In this document: positions 1-11,447 of the stretch, one piece after another
How positions within the stretch are numbered: the first letter of the stretch is position 1
Layout: each line of letters starts with the position of its first letter
Assembly: GCF_018446385.1 (NCBI RefSeq)
Contig: NC_056001.1
Span: forward strand, 109,160,436 to 109,224,435
Origin: Zingiber officinale
Taxonomy: Eukaryota; Streptophyta; Magnoliopsida; Zingiberales; Zingiberaceae
DNA length: 64,000 nt
Direction: 5' to 3'
Translations under genes and position numbers: made by a program
Notes under the pieces: generated by a model
Databases searched by the model: none
What the model saw: only the letters and a program-made list of their open reading frames with translations
What the model was told of the DNA's origin: nothing

Positions 1-612
1 TGACTATTAAATAATTTTCTATGAATTTTTAACAAAAAATGTTTTTTAATTAAAATATTTTGGTGATAGATTTTTGACAAACCTAATTTTTGGTAGATAT
101 CCGTTATATTTCACATAGTAAAAAAAATCAACAAATTGCTTTGACGATGAATCTATTTTTAAGTATTTGATTTTTAAAAAAACTATTTGGAATATTTATT
201 TTAGCTATAAAAAAATAGTTTTCTTGTATTTTTTTATTATTAGATTGATTTTATTTGGCATTGATAAAATATTTTAAAATTTTTCAAAAATGGAATTTTT
301 TTTTTCAAATATAAGGTTAGTTCTTAAAAATTATTTTATTTAGAAAATAATTAAATAAAAATATAGAATCTTAGATCATCTGTGTACAACTCCTAAGGTT
401 TTTTATTTTATTTTTTCCCTCTGCTAATTTTTATATTTTTTTCATATTTTTTGATGTGTTCAAAGTGAGAGAATAGTGTTAAATTAAGAGGGAAGACTTA
501 ATTGCAAAACATTAATGTTACGATTGTATTTTTTATTATTTTTATATATAATTTCTTATGTGTTTATCCTGGCTTTAACTCAGGTTGATGTACATCAAAA
601 AAGGAGAGATTA
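1..612. other. AT-rich stretch, no gene seen
   Basis: Very AT-rich sequence with many homopolymer runs and no convincing coding region on either strand. The last bases (about 596-612) form a purine-rich run, AAAAAAGGAGAGAT, which resembles the polypurine tract found just before a 3' LTR. The stretch may therefore be the decayed internal tail of a plus-strand LTR element. No coding domain supports that. Confidence 0.4.
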
Positions 613-790
613 TAAGTACCCCGGGTTAGTTTTGATATTGATCAACCGAGTTAAGTTAGTCCCTATGTATTTGATGTTTTGTGTCTGAGTGTGTAGGGAC
701 TTAGGAGCACAAAAAATCGAGCAGAAGATACAGCGAACGAAAAGGATAGTGTAGAAAGGGAGTCGAGGGGTTTAGTGCATCCGAGGGACG
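613..790 (+). mobile_element. Possible truncated LTR edge
   Basis: Directly after the purine-rich run the sequence starts TATAAGTACCCCGGG, where an LTR would start TGTAAG. It continues into moderately GC-rich DNA unlike the AT-rich DNA before it. That is the layout of a polypurine tract followed by an LTR whose first dinucleotide has mutated. No partner LTR is in the window and the far boundary is not visible, so this is an inference from layout only. Confidence 0.25.
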
Positions 791-894
791 AGTGACATTT
801 CTTCTATCTGAAGGAAATAGAAGATGGAGTATTTTACTTCTCCTCTTGAATCGGATGTAGCTTTTTGAAAAAATTGCCCTCTTCGCATAGGGGG

Positions 895-1330
895 TAGAAG
901 TTCCATTTCTTTTTTTATCAAGCTTCCTACTCCGGTGTCATGGCCTTACAAATGGCAAGGAAGTTATCCCGACCTCCCCCTAACAGGAACTATAAGTTGG
1001 AGCCCACCTATTTAGAGTCCTATCGGAAGCTAGAGGACCTCGAGTTTGATAGCAACTTGCTGATCAAGGAGGGACTTCTTTTCCGATTTGGGTTGAGCTC
1101 GATTGCTGCCCAGCTTGAAACTTCCTTTGGTAAGAATTTTCTTACTCCTATTGTGATTTCTAACTAAAAACTTTTTTACTTGTATAGCTCAGACCATATT
1201 GAAGGTCACACCTAACAACTTCCTGAAGTTGTTCAAGCTTGAGCTAAAGAGGCACAGTTTGGCGCTTACTGATCTGACCCAAGACCTGGTCGCTCTCGTG
1301 GGGAATGTACTGACATCCCCCCTATGGTGC
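895..1330 (+). pseudogene. 5' portion of gene H, PF04195-like plant transposon protein (interrupted)
   Basis: Exon 898-1129 is open in the frame of the ATG at 940. It contains the segment EGLLFRFGLS...ETSFG, which resembles antisense genes A and B of the element inserted next to it (B has EGILHAFGLS...APFG). A short intron follows, 1130-1187 (GTAAG...TATAG, with CTAAC as possible branch site). The next exon runs 1188-1330 and is then cut by the Tat element. The intron lies in the same glycine codon as in A and B. Upstream of 898 the frame is closed by TAG, so the N-terminus is missing or frameshifted. The family matches what is annotated as putative gypsy-type transposon protein; its biochemical role is unknown. 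H resumes at 28854 and again at 38021. Confidence 0.6.
1326..1330. repeat. Target site duplication GGTGC, left copy
   Basis: The five bases GGTGC lie immediately before the TG that opens the left LTR of the Tat element. The same five bases follow the CA that closes the right LTR, at 28849-28853. A 5-bp duplication is normal for Ty3/gypsy integrases. It shows the element is complete at both ends and arrived in one insertion. Confidence 0.9.
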
Positions 1331-1579
1331 TGATACGGTTGGTAATGGAGGGCCCCCAGAAGGAAAGGGGAGAAGGGTTAAGGCCATATGGCGGTCAAAA
1401 GTCAAGAGGACGTGGCGGTCAATAGTCAGGGTGATTCAGCAGTCAATGGTCAGGTTGGCTAGGCAGTCAAAGGCAAGCATGTGGGGTAGTCAGAGGCCAG
1501 GCGGACTTGTTGATCAAGGAGGCAAAGTAGTTGAAAGACAAGGGGAGACGACAGGCGGATCACCGGATATAGGTCGGGA

Positions 1580-1850
1580 GCTGCAAAGCTAGGTAGAGAC
1601 AGCTCGATCTACGGGCTTACGGTTGAGGGCCAGCCAGTACTCATGGGTCAGGAGTGGCAGAGCTAGGTAGAGACAGCCCGATCTACGGGCTTACGGTCGA
1701 GGGTCAGCAAGTACTCATGGGTCAGGAGCGGCAGAGCTAGGTAGAGACAACCCGATCTACGGGCTTACGGTCGAGGGCCAGCAGGTACTCATAGGTCAGG
1801 AGCGGCAGAGCTGGGTTGAGACAGCCCGATTTACAGGTCTGCAATTTGAA
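1580..1850 (+). repeat. Tandem repeats of about 73 bp inside the LTR
   Basis: Three successive units, each with GCAGAGCTAGGTAGAGACA, then CGATCTACGGGCTTACGGT, then a GTACTCAT...GGTCAGGAG tail, followed by a diverged partial unit. The 3' LTR carries the same arrangement (27660-27930), so the array existed before insertion. Repeats upstream of an LTR TATA box can act as enhancers; here that is inference. Confidence 0.8.
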
Positions 1851-2438
1851 GGCCCGGAAGCACAAGAAACAATCATAGATCGGAAGCGATGGGGCTGGGT
1901 ACAGACGACTCGGTTTGCAGGTCTGCGACTCGAAGGCCCGGAAGCGCAAGCCACGAATCAAAGGTTGGAAGCAGCAGGGCTGTGCAGAGACGGCTCTGTC
2001 TGCGGGTCTGCTACTCGAAGATCCGGAAGGGCAAGCCACAAGTCACAGGTCAGAAGCGACAGGGCTGCGTAGGGTCAGCCCGACTAACAAGTAACGCTTA
2101 GAGGCGAGATCTGGTCGAGGGGTGCGAGGTAGATGCCGACCGCGATAAAAAGGATAAGCCAAGCTGTGCAGGAATGGAAGGATCACAATTGTCCGTCAAG
2201 GTTAATCATCACATACCAGTGAGAGGTACGAAGGTGGAGGTTTCTAAAGGAGAAGATGCTCTCATGACCAATGGTGGCCTGACAGGTGTCCCTCACTACA
2301 AGACAAAGCCCATGTGTAAAGGCGGAGGTTCCTAAATAGGAAGATGCCTTCACGACCAATAGCAGCACGACAGGTGTCGGGACTACGACAAAGCCCGGTG
2401 TTAACGTTTTTGAGGCAGGGTCTGGAAGCAGGCGGGTG

Positions 2439-2447
2439 CATAAAAGG
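2439..2447 (+). promoter_or_regulatory. LTR TATA-like box
   Basis: CATAAAAGG lies about 270 bases before the end of the 5' LTR, and the matching sequence is at 28539-28546 in the 3' LTR. Position and sequence suit the core promoter that would start the genomic transcript. It is the only TATA-like sequence seen in this part of the LTR. Confidence 0.5.
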
Positions 2448-2712
2448 AGGAGATTCCTCGTGCGCGGTACGCGCTCTCGTCATTTTTCCTTTCACAACTT
2501 TTCATTTGGACTCTCTTTTTTCGGGAAAGGGACTGACTTGGCGTCGGAGGGCCTGATCCAGGGACTTTCCCTGGGTTTTGGTCTCTAACGTGAGGAGGGG
2601 ATTGTGTGAGTGTGCAGCAGCGTCGACCACCCGTGGGAGCCGGATCACCTCGACTTTCCCGTCAACAACCAGGCCACCGCGACCAGCCTACTCAGCCTTC
2701 GGACGGGATCAA

Positions 2713-2730
2713 ATTGGCGCCGTCATGGGA
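2713..2730 (+). other. Primer binding site of the Tat element
   Basis: Immediately after the 5' LTR the sequence reads ATTGGCGCCGTCATGGGA. ATTGGCGCCGTC is the familiar start of the primer binding site in many plant Tat-type elements. It sets the LTR edge at 2711. The matching tRNA was not determined. Confidence 0.7.
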
Positions 2731-2819
2731 AACACAATAGCCTGATCAAGCGTGATGATGGAGGACTCGGCAAGTTCAGCGGGAGGATTAATGTCACCAT
2801 GACGCGGGGAGTCTGAGCT

Positions 2820-3865
2820 CTTAAGGAGGTCGGAAGCAAGCCGCCTCACGAAAAACAAGGAACAGTTTCACGACCTCGCTTGGCGCCTGAAGCGTCTAAA
2901 GAACCAGCTCCTGCCTCCGGTGGAAGCAGCAGGAAGAACTCCCTCGTACTTCATTTCGAGAGCCTCGCCGCAACTATCATCGGCTGGACCTCGCGAGCAT
3001 AGTCCGAAGAAAGAGGAGCCACCAGCGTGGGTGGCGAGAGCTCTCTACATCCACCGGGATGCGGGGGAAAAGCTATAGCCTGCGGAGATGCACGAAGATC
3101 CGGACGACAAGTACCTTTCTCGGCTCGGATCACGAGGAAAGCACGCTGGGGTTCTGGGGCCCGAACATTGGAGAATCGATGGGAGCAAGGATCGGAAGAG
3201 CACTGCGGAAGTTCAAGAACGGCTATCTTGTATCAATCTGATCTTTGTCAAATGCGAGTATTCCTACACACTGGGTCGGTGTGAAGTGGTTCGATGGGTT
3301 GCCCCGAGTCCATCAATCGCTTCATGGATTTCAAAGCGGCCTTCCTACGTCGTTTCGCCAGAAGTAAGTATCAAAAAACCAACCACTGTCTTTTTGCTCT
3401 CAAGTAGGATTCGACCGAGCCCTTGCGAAGCTACATCAACCGGTTCAGTCAGGTGGCCAATGACGTCCCCTCCGCCACCTCAGAAATATTGATGAGCGCC
3501 TTCTCCCACGGATTGCGAGAAGGGGAGTTCTTTAGGGACCTCATCAAGAACCCCGCCCGGAGTTTTGATGATATGGTGGAGAAAGCTTCTTGCTACATCA
3601 AGGTGGAGGAAGCTCAGGCCGCTAGGCGGAAGGCTGAAAAGACGGTGGCTCCAGGCAACCGACCTGAAAGGAGAGCACCACAGCCGGCTCAGCCCTTCCA
3701 GCGTGGTCAACCCAGGCCTGCCCCTCAGCCCGCTCAGGGAGTCAGACCAGCTCCGCGAGTTGCTGCTATACACGCACCCAGACCTGGACCGAGGGGAGCA
3801 CCATATTGCACATATCATCGGTCCAGGACGCACGATCTTAGTAATTGCCTCCAATTCACTCGTGA
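2820..3865 (+). pseudogene. gag: Tat gag, frameshifted and interrupted by the Tekay insertion
   Basis: Gag coats the RNA genome inside the virus-like particle. The region 3300-3865 reads as a plant Ty3/gypsy gag: a stretch with ESINRFMDF and FLRRFA (other frame), then RSYINRFSQVA, a KNPARSFDDMVEKA segment, a proline/arginine-rich linker, and a zinc-knuckle-like CTYHRSRTHDLSNC near 3800-3850. Earlier gag is spread over different frames between about 2820 and 3420, which indicates several small indels. At 3866 the nested Tekay element interrupts the frame, which resumes at 14691 in the same phase once the insertion and one CGTGA copy are removed. The damage is either old decay or sequencing error; the 5' LTR next to it shows the same kind of small deletions. 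Confidence 0.85.
3861..3865. repeat. Target site duplication CGTGA of the nested element
   Basis: CGTGA occurs immediately before the TG of the left Tekay LTR and again at 14686-14690 immediately after the CA of the right LTR. It lies in the gag coding region of the Tat element, so the Tekay insertion is the younger event. Confidence 0.92.
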
Positions 3866-6800
3866 TGTAAAATACCGAAAATAGGCGAATATTAATAAGG
3901 GAATTTTTCGGAATTTTTTGAGATTTTCCGGGAATTTTTCGGAGCTCGTACGGACGAGTTAACGGGGATAAAAACGGGATCCGGGAAAGCCTGTTTAGGC
4001 TACCCCTTTTAAGTGAGGAAAAGTTATTTTTCTTTTCATTTTCTTTTCCTTTTTCTTTTTACTTATTTCCTTTCTCTTCCCCGCCGAACCCGTGCGTGCC
4101 CTAACCCCTCCGGCGCCGATTCTCCTCCTCAATCCTCCCGAGCTCTTCGTCCTCCACCCGACGGCGCCATCTTGCACCGCCACTTTACCGAGCCGCGCGC
4201 CGATCACCGGCTACAGGAAATCAGTGTCGATGCCTGTGCCCTAGTGACCCGCGGCTCCCTCCCCCTTTTTCGATGCCGACGGTTCCTTCTTCTTTCCCAG
4301 AGCCGACGCGCCCTTCTTCTTCATTCCTCGTGTCTTCATCACCACCGGCGTCTGAGTATCACCCGAGTCTTCGCTTCTTCGAGTCAGGGACAGGAGCCGA
4401 GCACCCGAATGGATCTGTTGCCGGTGCCCTAGCACTATCACCGGCCGAGCCCTCCAAGGTCCCCCCTCTCGACCACCATTTTTCCTCCAGGAGGACAATG
4501 GGAACACAGCCAACGTCAGGAGTCCTTCCTCCAGATCCAAGGCGGTTGCCGCTCCTCCTCAGCCCTAGTGCTGGCACAAGGATTGGGTAAGGCATTTTGA
4601 TTTTTGATTTATAAGTTTGTTGAGGTTTGAATGCTAAGTGTGTTCATTGATTGAGGATTTAGATTACACTCTAGTAATTGAAAACTAGTGAGAGTAATTG
4701 ATGTAGAGCGTGAAAGAATAAAGTGATTAAACTTGAAGGAGTAATTTTACAGTTATTGTAGCTGGTTCTGTGATGTATATGTGAAGTATTGAAATAAACT
4801 GAGTAAGGGATTTTGGGGACGATGTGTTAAAGTTTGATAAAGTTGTAGAAGTTTGAGATTTAATGTAAAGGTATTACACCGAGTTGATAAATGAGGTTGA
4901 TTGATCATTATGTTGGCGTGCTGCCACAGATAGGTTGTTTGTTGTAGTAGGTTGATAAATAGGAGGTTAATCAATAGTCGTATTCAATTATGATTATCCT
5001 AAATAGGTTTGAGGGTGTAATTTAGCTAATTAATTTATATGTAATTAGCTAAATCTGTATATCATGTATTACAGGACCTTGATGCGAGAAGAGCATCTCG
5101 ACATTGGATTTGATTGGATTTGGACCTTCCGATAGGATGCGGGTACCTCTTGACTTATCTTTTATGATATTGTCATTGGATATGCATAGTGTTTTATAAC
5201 TACAAGCAATGAACATGTTTGCCTTTGGTATGTCACTGTTTGATATCCATAGCATGTTAGATTTGTCGCCTGTGAAGTATCCGTACTTATATCTTGTGAT
5301 TTGTTACCATGAGTATCTTGTTGCCATGAGTACTTAATTACCATGAGTATCTTAGTTTCTAGAATAAGTGACATACCATGTTTTACTGAGGTTAGGACTA
5401 GGTTCTGGACTTTTGGTTTCAGTCATGTGTATCGAGACTGTCTGATACTTAGGTTTTATGCCATGACTGGCTTGTGTACCTCTATTTGTATATCATATAT
5501 GATTCGTGTACCTAGACCTTGATTCTTGATATGTGCATATTGTTGGTACATATGTTATGGAAGGAGATATGTTTAGGATCTAGGTTGCTATACCATAGAG
5601 GACCTGTATGTCCTAGATCCGTGGATTGACCTACTGATACTGTGGTACCCATATTATGTATATATGGATTTTTCTATGCTGATCAGGATATTCCATACTT
5701 ATTATGTTCAGGACATAGGTTTTTGATATTCTATCTGACCTGTGTATTCTAGATTTTGGTATGTGACCATCGCTTTTACAGTACCCATTTTGTATATATG
5801 GATATGGTTATGTTGATCAGTTTTTGTTATGCATAGTGACATGCATCATGATTGCATGCTGTGCGATTGTCGGCTCCACTATGGTTGAGCACATCGCCAG
5901 TTACATGTACTGCACACACCACCACTCATGGTTTAGTGGTATATCAGGCAGGTGTGTGGCGGTTCTGCTGTTTGGCTCCGTTGGTCATATGACCCAGCGT
6001 GGTAGCCGGCAGTCAGTTCCGCTCTGTTTGGCTCCGCTGGCATTTAGTGTAGCAGCGTAGTAGCCGGCAGACGGTGGACTCTGTTTGGCTCCGTTGGTCA
6101 GGTGACTCAGCGTGGTAGCCGGCAGAGATACCTCCCCGTCATCGTGTACCGGGAGATGAGAGCATTGAGCTCCCCATTTATGATTTGGGGACCGAGACTC
6201 AGCTCGGTCACCCAGGTCAACCTTGACCTGAGGGATATGGCACCAACAGTTGCCATAGCCCTACCCACTCGGTCTCGCCATTTGTGTGTGAGAGGACTGA
6301 CTGGCGTCAGGGGTGACCAGGACGCATCATTAGCATCATATGCATTGATGTATTTATATTATTGTGATTGTGTTTGCTGCATTTGGTTGCTGCATTTTGG
6401 TTGGATGCATACCTTTGACCTGCATACAGGATTATTGACACTTTCGGTTTGACGACCCTTTTGTCTAGATAGGAGTTCCTGGTGAGTATAGCTTCCTAAG
6501 TTACCTTTCAGTTTTGCGTATTTCCCTATATATGATTAGGAAGCTGTATTTCATGTTTGTTGCTGTTAGATATATCTTACTACTTATGTCCATTGGTATT
6601 CATTGAGTTGTTGAACTCACCCGTTGACACTATCTTTTTCGTACCAGGTATTTATGGTGTCGCTTGGAGCATGTCTGCTGGTCCCCACGTCACATCGAAG
6701 ACTTATCGGTTTCACGTATGTTTTGTTTGTTTTATGTATCAGTTTGTTTAACTCTGTACTCTGGTTTTATTTTTGGAGTGTTGACGTTGTTATGTGGTAT

Positions 6801-7049
6801 TTTGTATTTATGTTATTGGTGGTGTAAGTCTAGCCGGCTAGCAGTTTTGGTGTTTTGGTTTTGGTACAGCCGAGTGAGCTGCTTTATTTTTTTTACTGCG
6901 TGGTTGTGTCACCAGAGGTGAATTTGATATTAACTGCGTGGTGTTTGTTTTCTTTTATTGTTATTATTCCAGCCGCATGTGGTGAGGTATATAGTGTTTG
7001 TAGGAGATGCTGCCGAAATTTCTTGGACGGAGACTCCTCCGGCGTGACA
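3866..7049 (+). repeat. 5' LTR of the nested Tekay-like element
   Basis: It begins TGTAAAATACCG and ends GGCGTGACA, and pairs with 11448-14685. The first 700 bases are G/C-rich with a pyrimidine-rich run, and the rest is AT-rich. The two copies agree closely except for divergent patches near 4455-4545 and 6060-6250 and small indels after 6640, mostly losses in this copy. The open frames inside (for example 4013-4432) are low-complexity and not taken as genes. Confidence 0.92.
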
Positions 7050-8940
7050 ATTTAGTGGTATCGGCAGGTTACGATACTTGCTATGTGTTCGGATTTTTTA
7101 GATTTATCTGATACCAATTTATTTGGTATCAGAGATCGGCTTACGAGTTTTATTTCTCGTGTTTCGGATTTCATGTTTTAGTCTTCTCGATGTGACTTTT
7201 TGGATTTTGGGACTTGGCAGAAGCAGGACATCTCCAAGCTATAGGAGGTATATTGGTATATGTTATCCTACCTTTTTGATTAGTTTATGCCCTGTTCATT
7301 ATTACAGTCTATAACATGTATTAGCACTCTTTACTAGTACATGTCTGGTTGTTGTAGCATATATTATATGTGATGGGTTAGCCACTGATCTTGATTGACC
7401 TTAATAGAGATTGAGGGATTACAGTTTCTGGCGATTTTTCATATCATACACCAGTAGTTTTAGTTTCTGTTATTACTAGTTGGTTAGCAGATTGAGGCAC
7501 ATACCAGCCTCTGCTATTATTAGCTAGGTAGTGACTAGTAATTATATATTCTAGATGACCCAGCCAGTAGAATACAGATATACTTTAATTAGTTTTCGTC
7601 GGTAGATGATTAATGTACTCTGGTTAGATCGGTCAATAGAAAACTGATTTACACATGTTGATTTAGTGGTCGTGAATGTATTTACCTTAAATGCTTATGG
7701 AGGATTAATGTAATCTTGATCAGTTGATAGGTGACCGATTTAGTTTTGTTGGACCGATCAGTAGAGGACAATCATACCCTATTTTATGGAGATGCTGATC
7801 TTTGGGTTGTTTGTGCTTAGTTTGGTATCTAGAGCACATTTGAGTACATGTTTTGTACTAACGTGGAAAAGACTGAGTTGATCGTATATCATTGTCGATT
7901 TTGGTCAGTCTTTAGAGGATTGATTTATCCTATTCCGTGGGTACCTTAAATTTAGACTGTATGTACCTTGTAGGATAACTTAGAAGGTGGCGTAGGGTTT
8001 GTGTGGTAGATTGGATTTAAAATATGTTGATTATGCATATTTATGTGGCGTGTACATATGATTGTAATGAGTTGTAGGAGTTCTCTGATGGTTGGTTCAT
8101 TTGCAGGAAGTGTGAGTATTCACATCTAGATATGGTTATTGTATGTTCCTTGTGGATTATAGCTTTTTAGTTAGCTGTACGTGTCTGATTGACATATTGG
8201 AGCTATCTTATTGATTTAAATCTGTGTAGTGGTATGTGCACATGGGTGTGAATGTCATGTTGGAGGTATCACGGTGATTTGTACCTATGATGTGAGTATT
8301 TTTGGTGTGTACCAATTGGAGGATTATGTCGATCATACATATGTTGTGTGTGCATGTGTGTCAGATGTATGGTTGGTAGCATCATGATGATTCTACCTAT
8401 GTTAAATGTAGAATATTAAATGTCTACATTATGATATTGGTTGTTTTACCCTGTCAACTAATTCTCCCATTAGTGGGTGACCGACCCACTAGGATGATGA
8501 TAGAGTTGACTATGGATTTGATTTGTTTACTAGGTTGTTTATACCTTTGGCTGCCTACAATGATATGTGGTTGAGTGATCTCGTGCAGCCTCTAGTTGGA
8601 TAGTTAGGTGCCTTGGACATTTATGGATCGGTTGTGGTGGAGCGGAGTTCCCACATATACATATTTCGGATTGCTGGTAGCAGAGCATTGCTCCCATATC
8701 TATTGCAGATACATGTTATAGATTATTTGTAGTGGAGTGTTACTCCTACATATTGAGGATTTCTTGTGGTAGAGCGTTGCTCCCACATATGTGGTATTTT
8801 CTGTGATGGAGCGTTGCTCTCACACTGGAGGATCTATGCTTGGTGATTTATATCGTTAGTGATCAGATCTGTTTATTGTCGAGGATCTTATGGTTAGGAA
8901 TGTTGTGATACAGACATTATGTGTTTTGGTTTTACCAGTA
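7050..8940 (+). other. Internal non-coding leader of the nested element
   Basis: Nearly 1.9 kb of AT-rich sequence sits where a Tekay element would carry its primer binding site, gag and protease. Just after the LTR there is TGGTATCGGCAGG (7056), close to the usual initiator-Met primer site TGGTATCAGAGC, and a second TGGTATCAGAGATCGG occurs at 7126. No long open frame and no gag motif were found. Gag was probably replaced or has decayed beyond recognition. Confidence 0.6.
8630..8835 (+). repeat. Short tandem repeat, unit about 50-60 bp
   Basis: Four or five imperfect units, each containing GGTAGAGCGTTGCTCCCACAT or a close variant followed by a TAT/GAT-rich spacer. They lie just upstream of the surviving reverse-transcriptase fragment, in the non-coding part of the nested element. 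No function is suggested by the sequence. Confidence 0.6.
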
Positions 8941-11320
8941 AGGCTTGCGGAGCCTTAGATGTTATCATGGACTCAATGATTTTGGTATTCCCAGGATGTT
9001 TGGATCGGTTTCCATTGTCTTTGTTGATGGTGTTGTGATCTATTTCGGATCCACGATGAGTTACGCACTTCATCTTTGCATAGTTTTAGAGATGCTTCGA
9101 TGGAAACGTCTAGATGTGAAGATCAGTAGTGCGTATTTTGGTTGTCTTCTGTGAGATGTTTGAGACACACGGTCATGAGTAGGAGTATACCGTGGTTCCA
9201 CAGGAGATTGAGGTTGTTACCGTTGGGAGTAGACGGAGTCTATAGAAGAGGCTCGCAACTTCCTTTGTTTGGCTCGATATTTCCGGAGATACGTTGAGGG
9301 TTTCTCTCGGATAGCTATGTCACTGACACGTCTGACCAGAAAAGGCGTGAAGTTCACATGGTCCGAGAACTACGAGACCAGCTTCCAGGAGCTGAAGCGG
9401 ATATTAGTGTCGGCTTCAGTTTTGGTTTTACCTTCTGGAGAGGACGGATATGCCGACGCATCTATTCAGGGTTGAGCGCTGTTCTGATGCAGCACGATAT
9501 GGTAGTCTCCTATGCTTCTCGTCGGTTGTAGGAGCATGAGAAGAACTACCCTGAACATGAACTGGAGCAAGTCGCCATTATTTTTGCCATGAAGATTTGG
9601 CGACATTATTTATATGGCGTTACATTTGAGATTCTCACTGACCATAAGTCTCAAATATCTGTTTACTTAGGAGGAACTTAATCTCCGACAGAGGAGATGG
9701 ATGGAGTTCCTGAAGGATTATGATTGTACCATTAGCTATCACCCGGGGAGAGCTAATGTGGTTGCCGATGCGCTTAGCAGGAAGTCCGGAGGGACTTTAG
9801 CTTGCCACGGAGTTGTGGTCACAAACTTGATTCAGGGCTTCTCCGAGTTAGACCTTGAGGAGAAGGGACAGACAGAGCAGGGTATTATTGTTACTAGGGT
9901 TGCTCAGTCGTCGATCAAGACAGGATCAGAGAGCCCTAGGCTGCTGATCAGTATTTACAGTTTATTTGCAGCCGAATAGTTTCCGGGCAGCAGACCGAGT
10001 TCACACAAGACGAGGAGGGTATTATATACTTCCGAGTTAGATTATGCGTACCTCAGTCTCATCCGGTCTTATAAGAGTTACTTCCGGAGGCTCATCGCTC
10101 ATGATTTGCTGTCCACTCAGGCGGTACCCGTGTGTACCAAGATTTGAGGTGTTTCTATTGGTGGAACGACATGAAGGAAGACATCACGGATTTTGTAGCT
10201 AGATGTCTCGTCTGTCAGCAAGTGAAAGCCGAGCATTAGAGATCTGCCGGCTTACTTCAGCAGATTTCTAATCCTGAGTGGAAATGAGAACATATTACTA
10301 AGGATTTTGTGGTGAGTTTGTCAAGGACATGACGAGACCAAGACGCGATTTGGGTAATCGTTGATCAATTAACCAAATCCACGCACTTTTTAGCGATCCG
10401 GAAGACTGATTTCCTGGATCGATTGGTAGATCTGTTTTGCCGGGAGATCATCAGATCACATGGTGTCCCGTTGACTATTATTTCGGATAGAGGCCCCTGT
10501 TTCACGTCTCGTTTCTGGCAGAGTCTACAGCAGCCTTTAGGCACTGAGCTCTGTTACAGTACAGTTTTCCATTCGCAGACAGATGGACAGTCAGAGCGGA
10601 CCTTTCAGACTCTAGAGGATTTGCTGAGATCGTGTGTGTTGGATTTTGGAGGCAGTTGGGAGGACCATCTGCCATTTGTAGAGTTCGCCTACAACGACAG
10701 CTTTCTTTTGGCTATCCGGATGACACCGTTTGAAGCGTTGTAAGGTAGGTCTTATAGGGCACCCACCCTCTGGGATGAGGTTGGGGAGACCCAGTTGATG
10801 GGACCTCATAGAGCTCAGCAGAACGAAGAGTTGGTCCGTATTATCAGACGGATGATGTTAGAGGTATAGGATCGCCAGAAGTGTTATGCTGATCGAAGAT
10901 GCAGACCCCTAGCGTTCTCTATTGGCGACCATGTATTTCTGCGAATTTCACCCACAAAAGGAGCGAAGAGATTTGGCTTCAGAGGTAAGCTAGCTCCGCG
11001 ATACATTGGACCTTTCCATATCTCGGAAAGGATTGGGTGGTAGTTTACCGGTTGGCACCACCATCGTTCCTGGCAGGAGTTCATGACGTATTTCAGGTAT
11101 CTATGCTGAGGAGATACATAGCAGACCCAGCTCACGTGTTGTCTGATATCTCAGTTCCTATTCATCCTGACGTCACTTATGAGGAGATTCCGGTACGGAT
11201 TCTAGACCGGGAAGAGCGTCAGTTGCGGAACAGGACTATCCGACTGGTTAAAGTCGGATGACAGTATCATTTGGACGAGGAGGTTACTTGGGAGCTCGAG
11301 GATACTATCCGAGGTTGATA
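8941..11320 (+). pseudogene. pol: Decayed Tekay-like pol: RT end, RNase H, integrase, chromodomain
   Basis: The recognisable order is: an RT palm remnant at about 8960-9150 (IVFVDGVVIYF where VDD would be expected, so the second catalytic Asp is lost); the RT connection at 9269-9475 (RYFRRYVEGFSRIA, LTRLTRKGVKF); RNase H at about 9480-9800 ([20 protein letters not shown]); integrase zinc-binding remnant near 10200 (CLVCQQVKAEH); and the integrase core at 10423-10760 (IISDRGPCFTSRFW, FHSQTDGQSER). The C-terminal part with a chromodomain-like end lies at about 10900-11320. Stops and frameshifts separate nearly every block, so no product can be made. Confidence 0.88.
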
Positions 11321-11436
11321 CCCCATTTTTCATTAGAGATATGTGATTTTATTTAGCGTTCAGCATTTATACTCGTTACCTGTTGTTAATATTTGCTGAT
11401 AGTAGATAACGAAATTTGGGGACCAAATTTTTATTA

Positions 11437-11447
11437 GTGGGGGAGAA
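11437..11447 (+). other. Polypurine tract of the nested element
   Basis: GTGGGGGAGAA lies directly before the TG of the 3' LTR. This is the expected position and composition for the primer of plus-strand DNA synthesis, and it fixes the LTR start at 11448. Confidence 0.85.

Larger units (their letters stand above)
1331..2711 (+). repeat. 5' LTR of the Tat element
   Basis: It aligns along its whole length with 27418-28848, starting TGATACGGTTGG and ending GGGATCA. This copy is 1381 bases against 1431 in the 3' copy. Most of the difference is small deletions between about 2380 and 2680, often in G/C-rich or homopolymer stretches. Substitutions in the first kilobase are about two per 100 bases. 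It contains three tandem units (1580-1810) and a TATA-like box near 2440. Confidence 0.93.

Noticed and set aside
4013..4432. Open frames in the Tekay LTR (also 11595-11888), 97-139 codons
   Set aside because: Low-complexity Pro/Ser/Arg composition from pyrimidine-rich DNA, no domain, and the frame changes between the two LTR copies.
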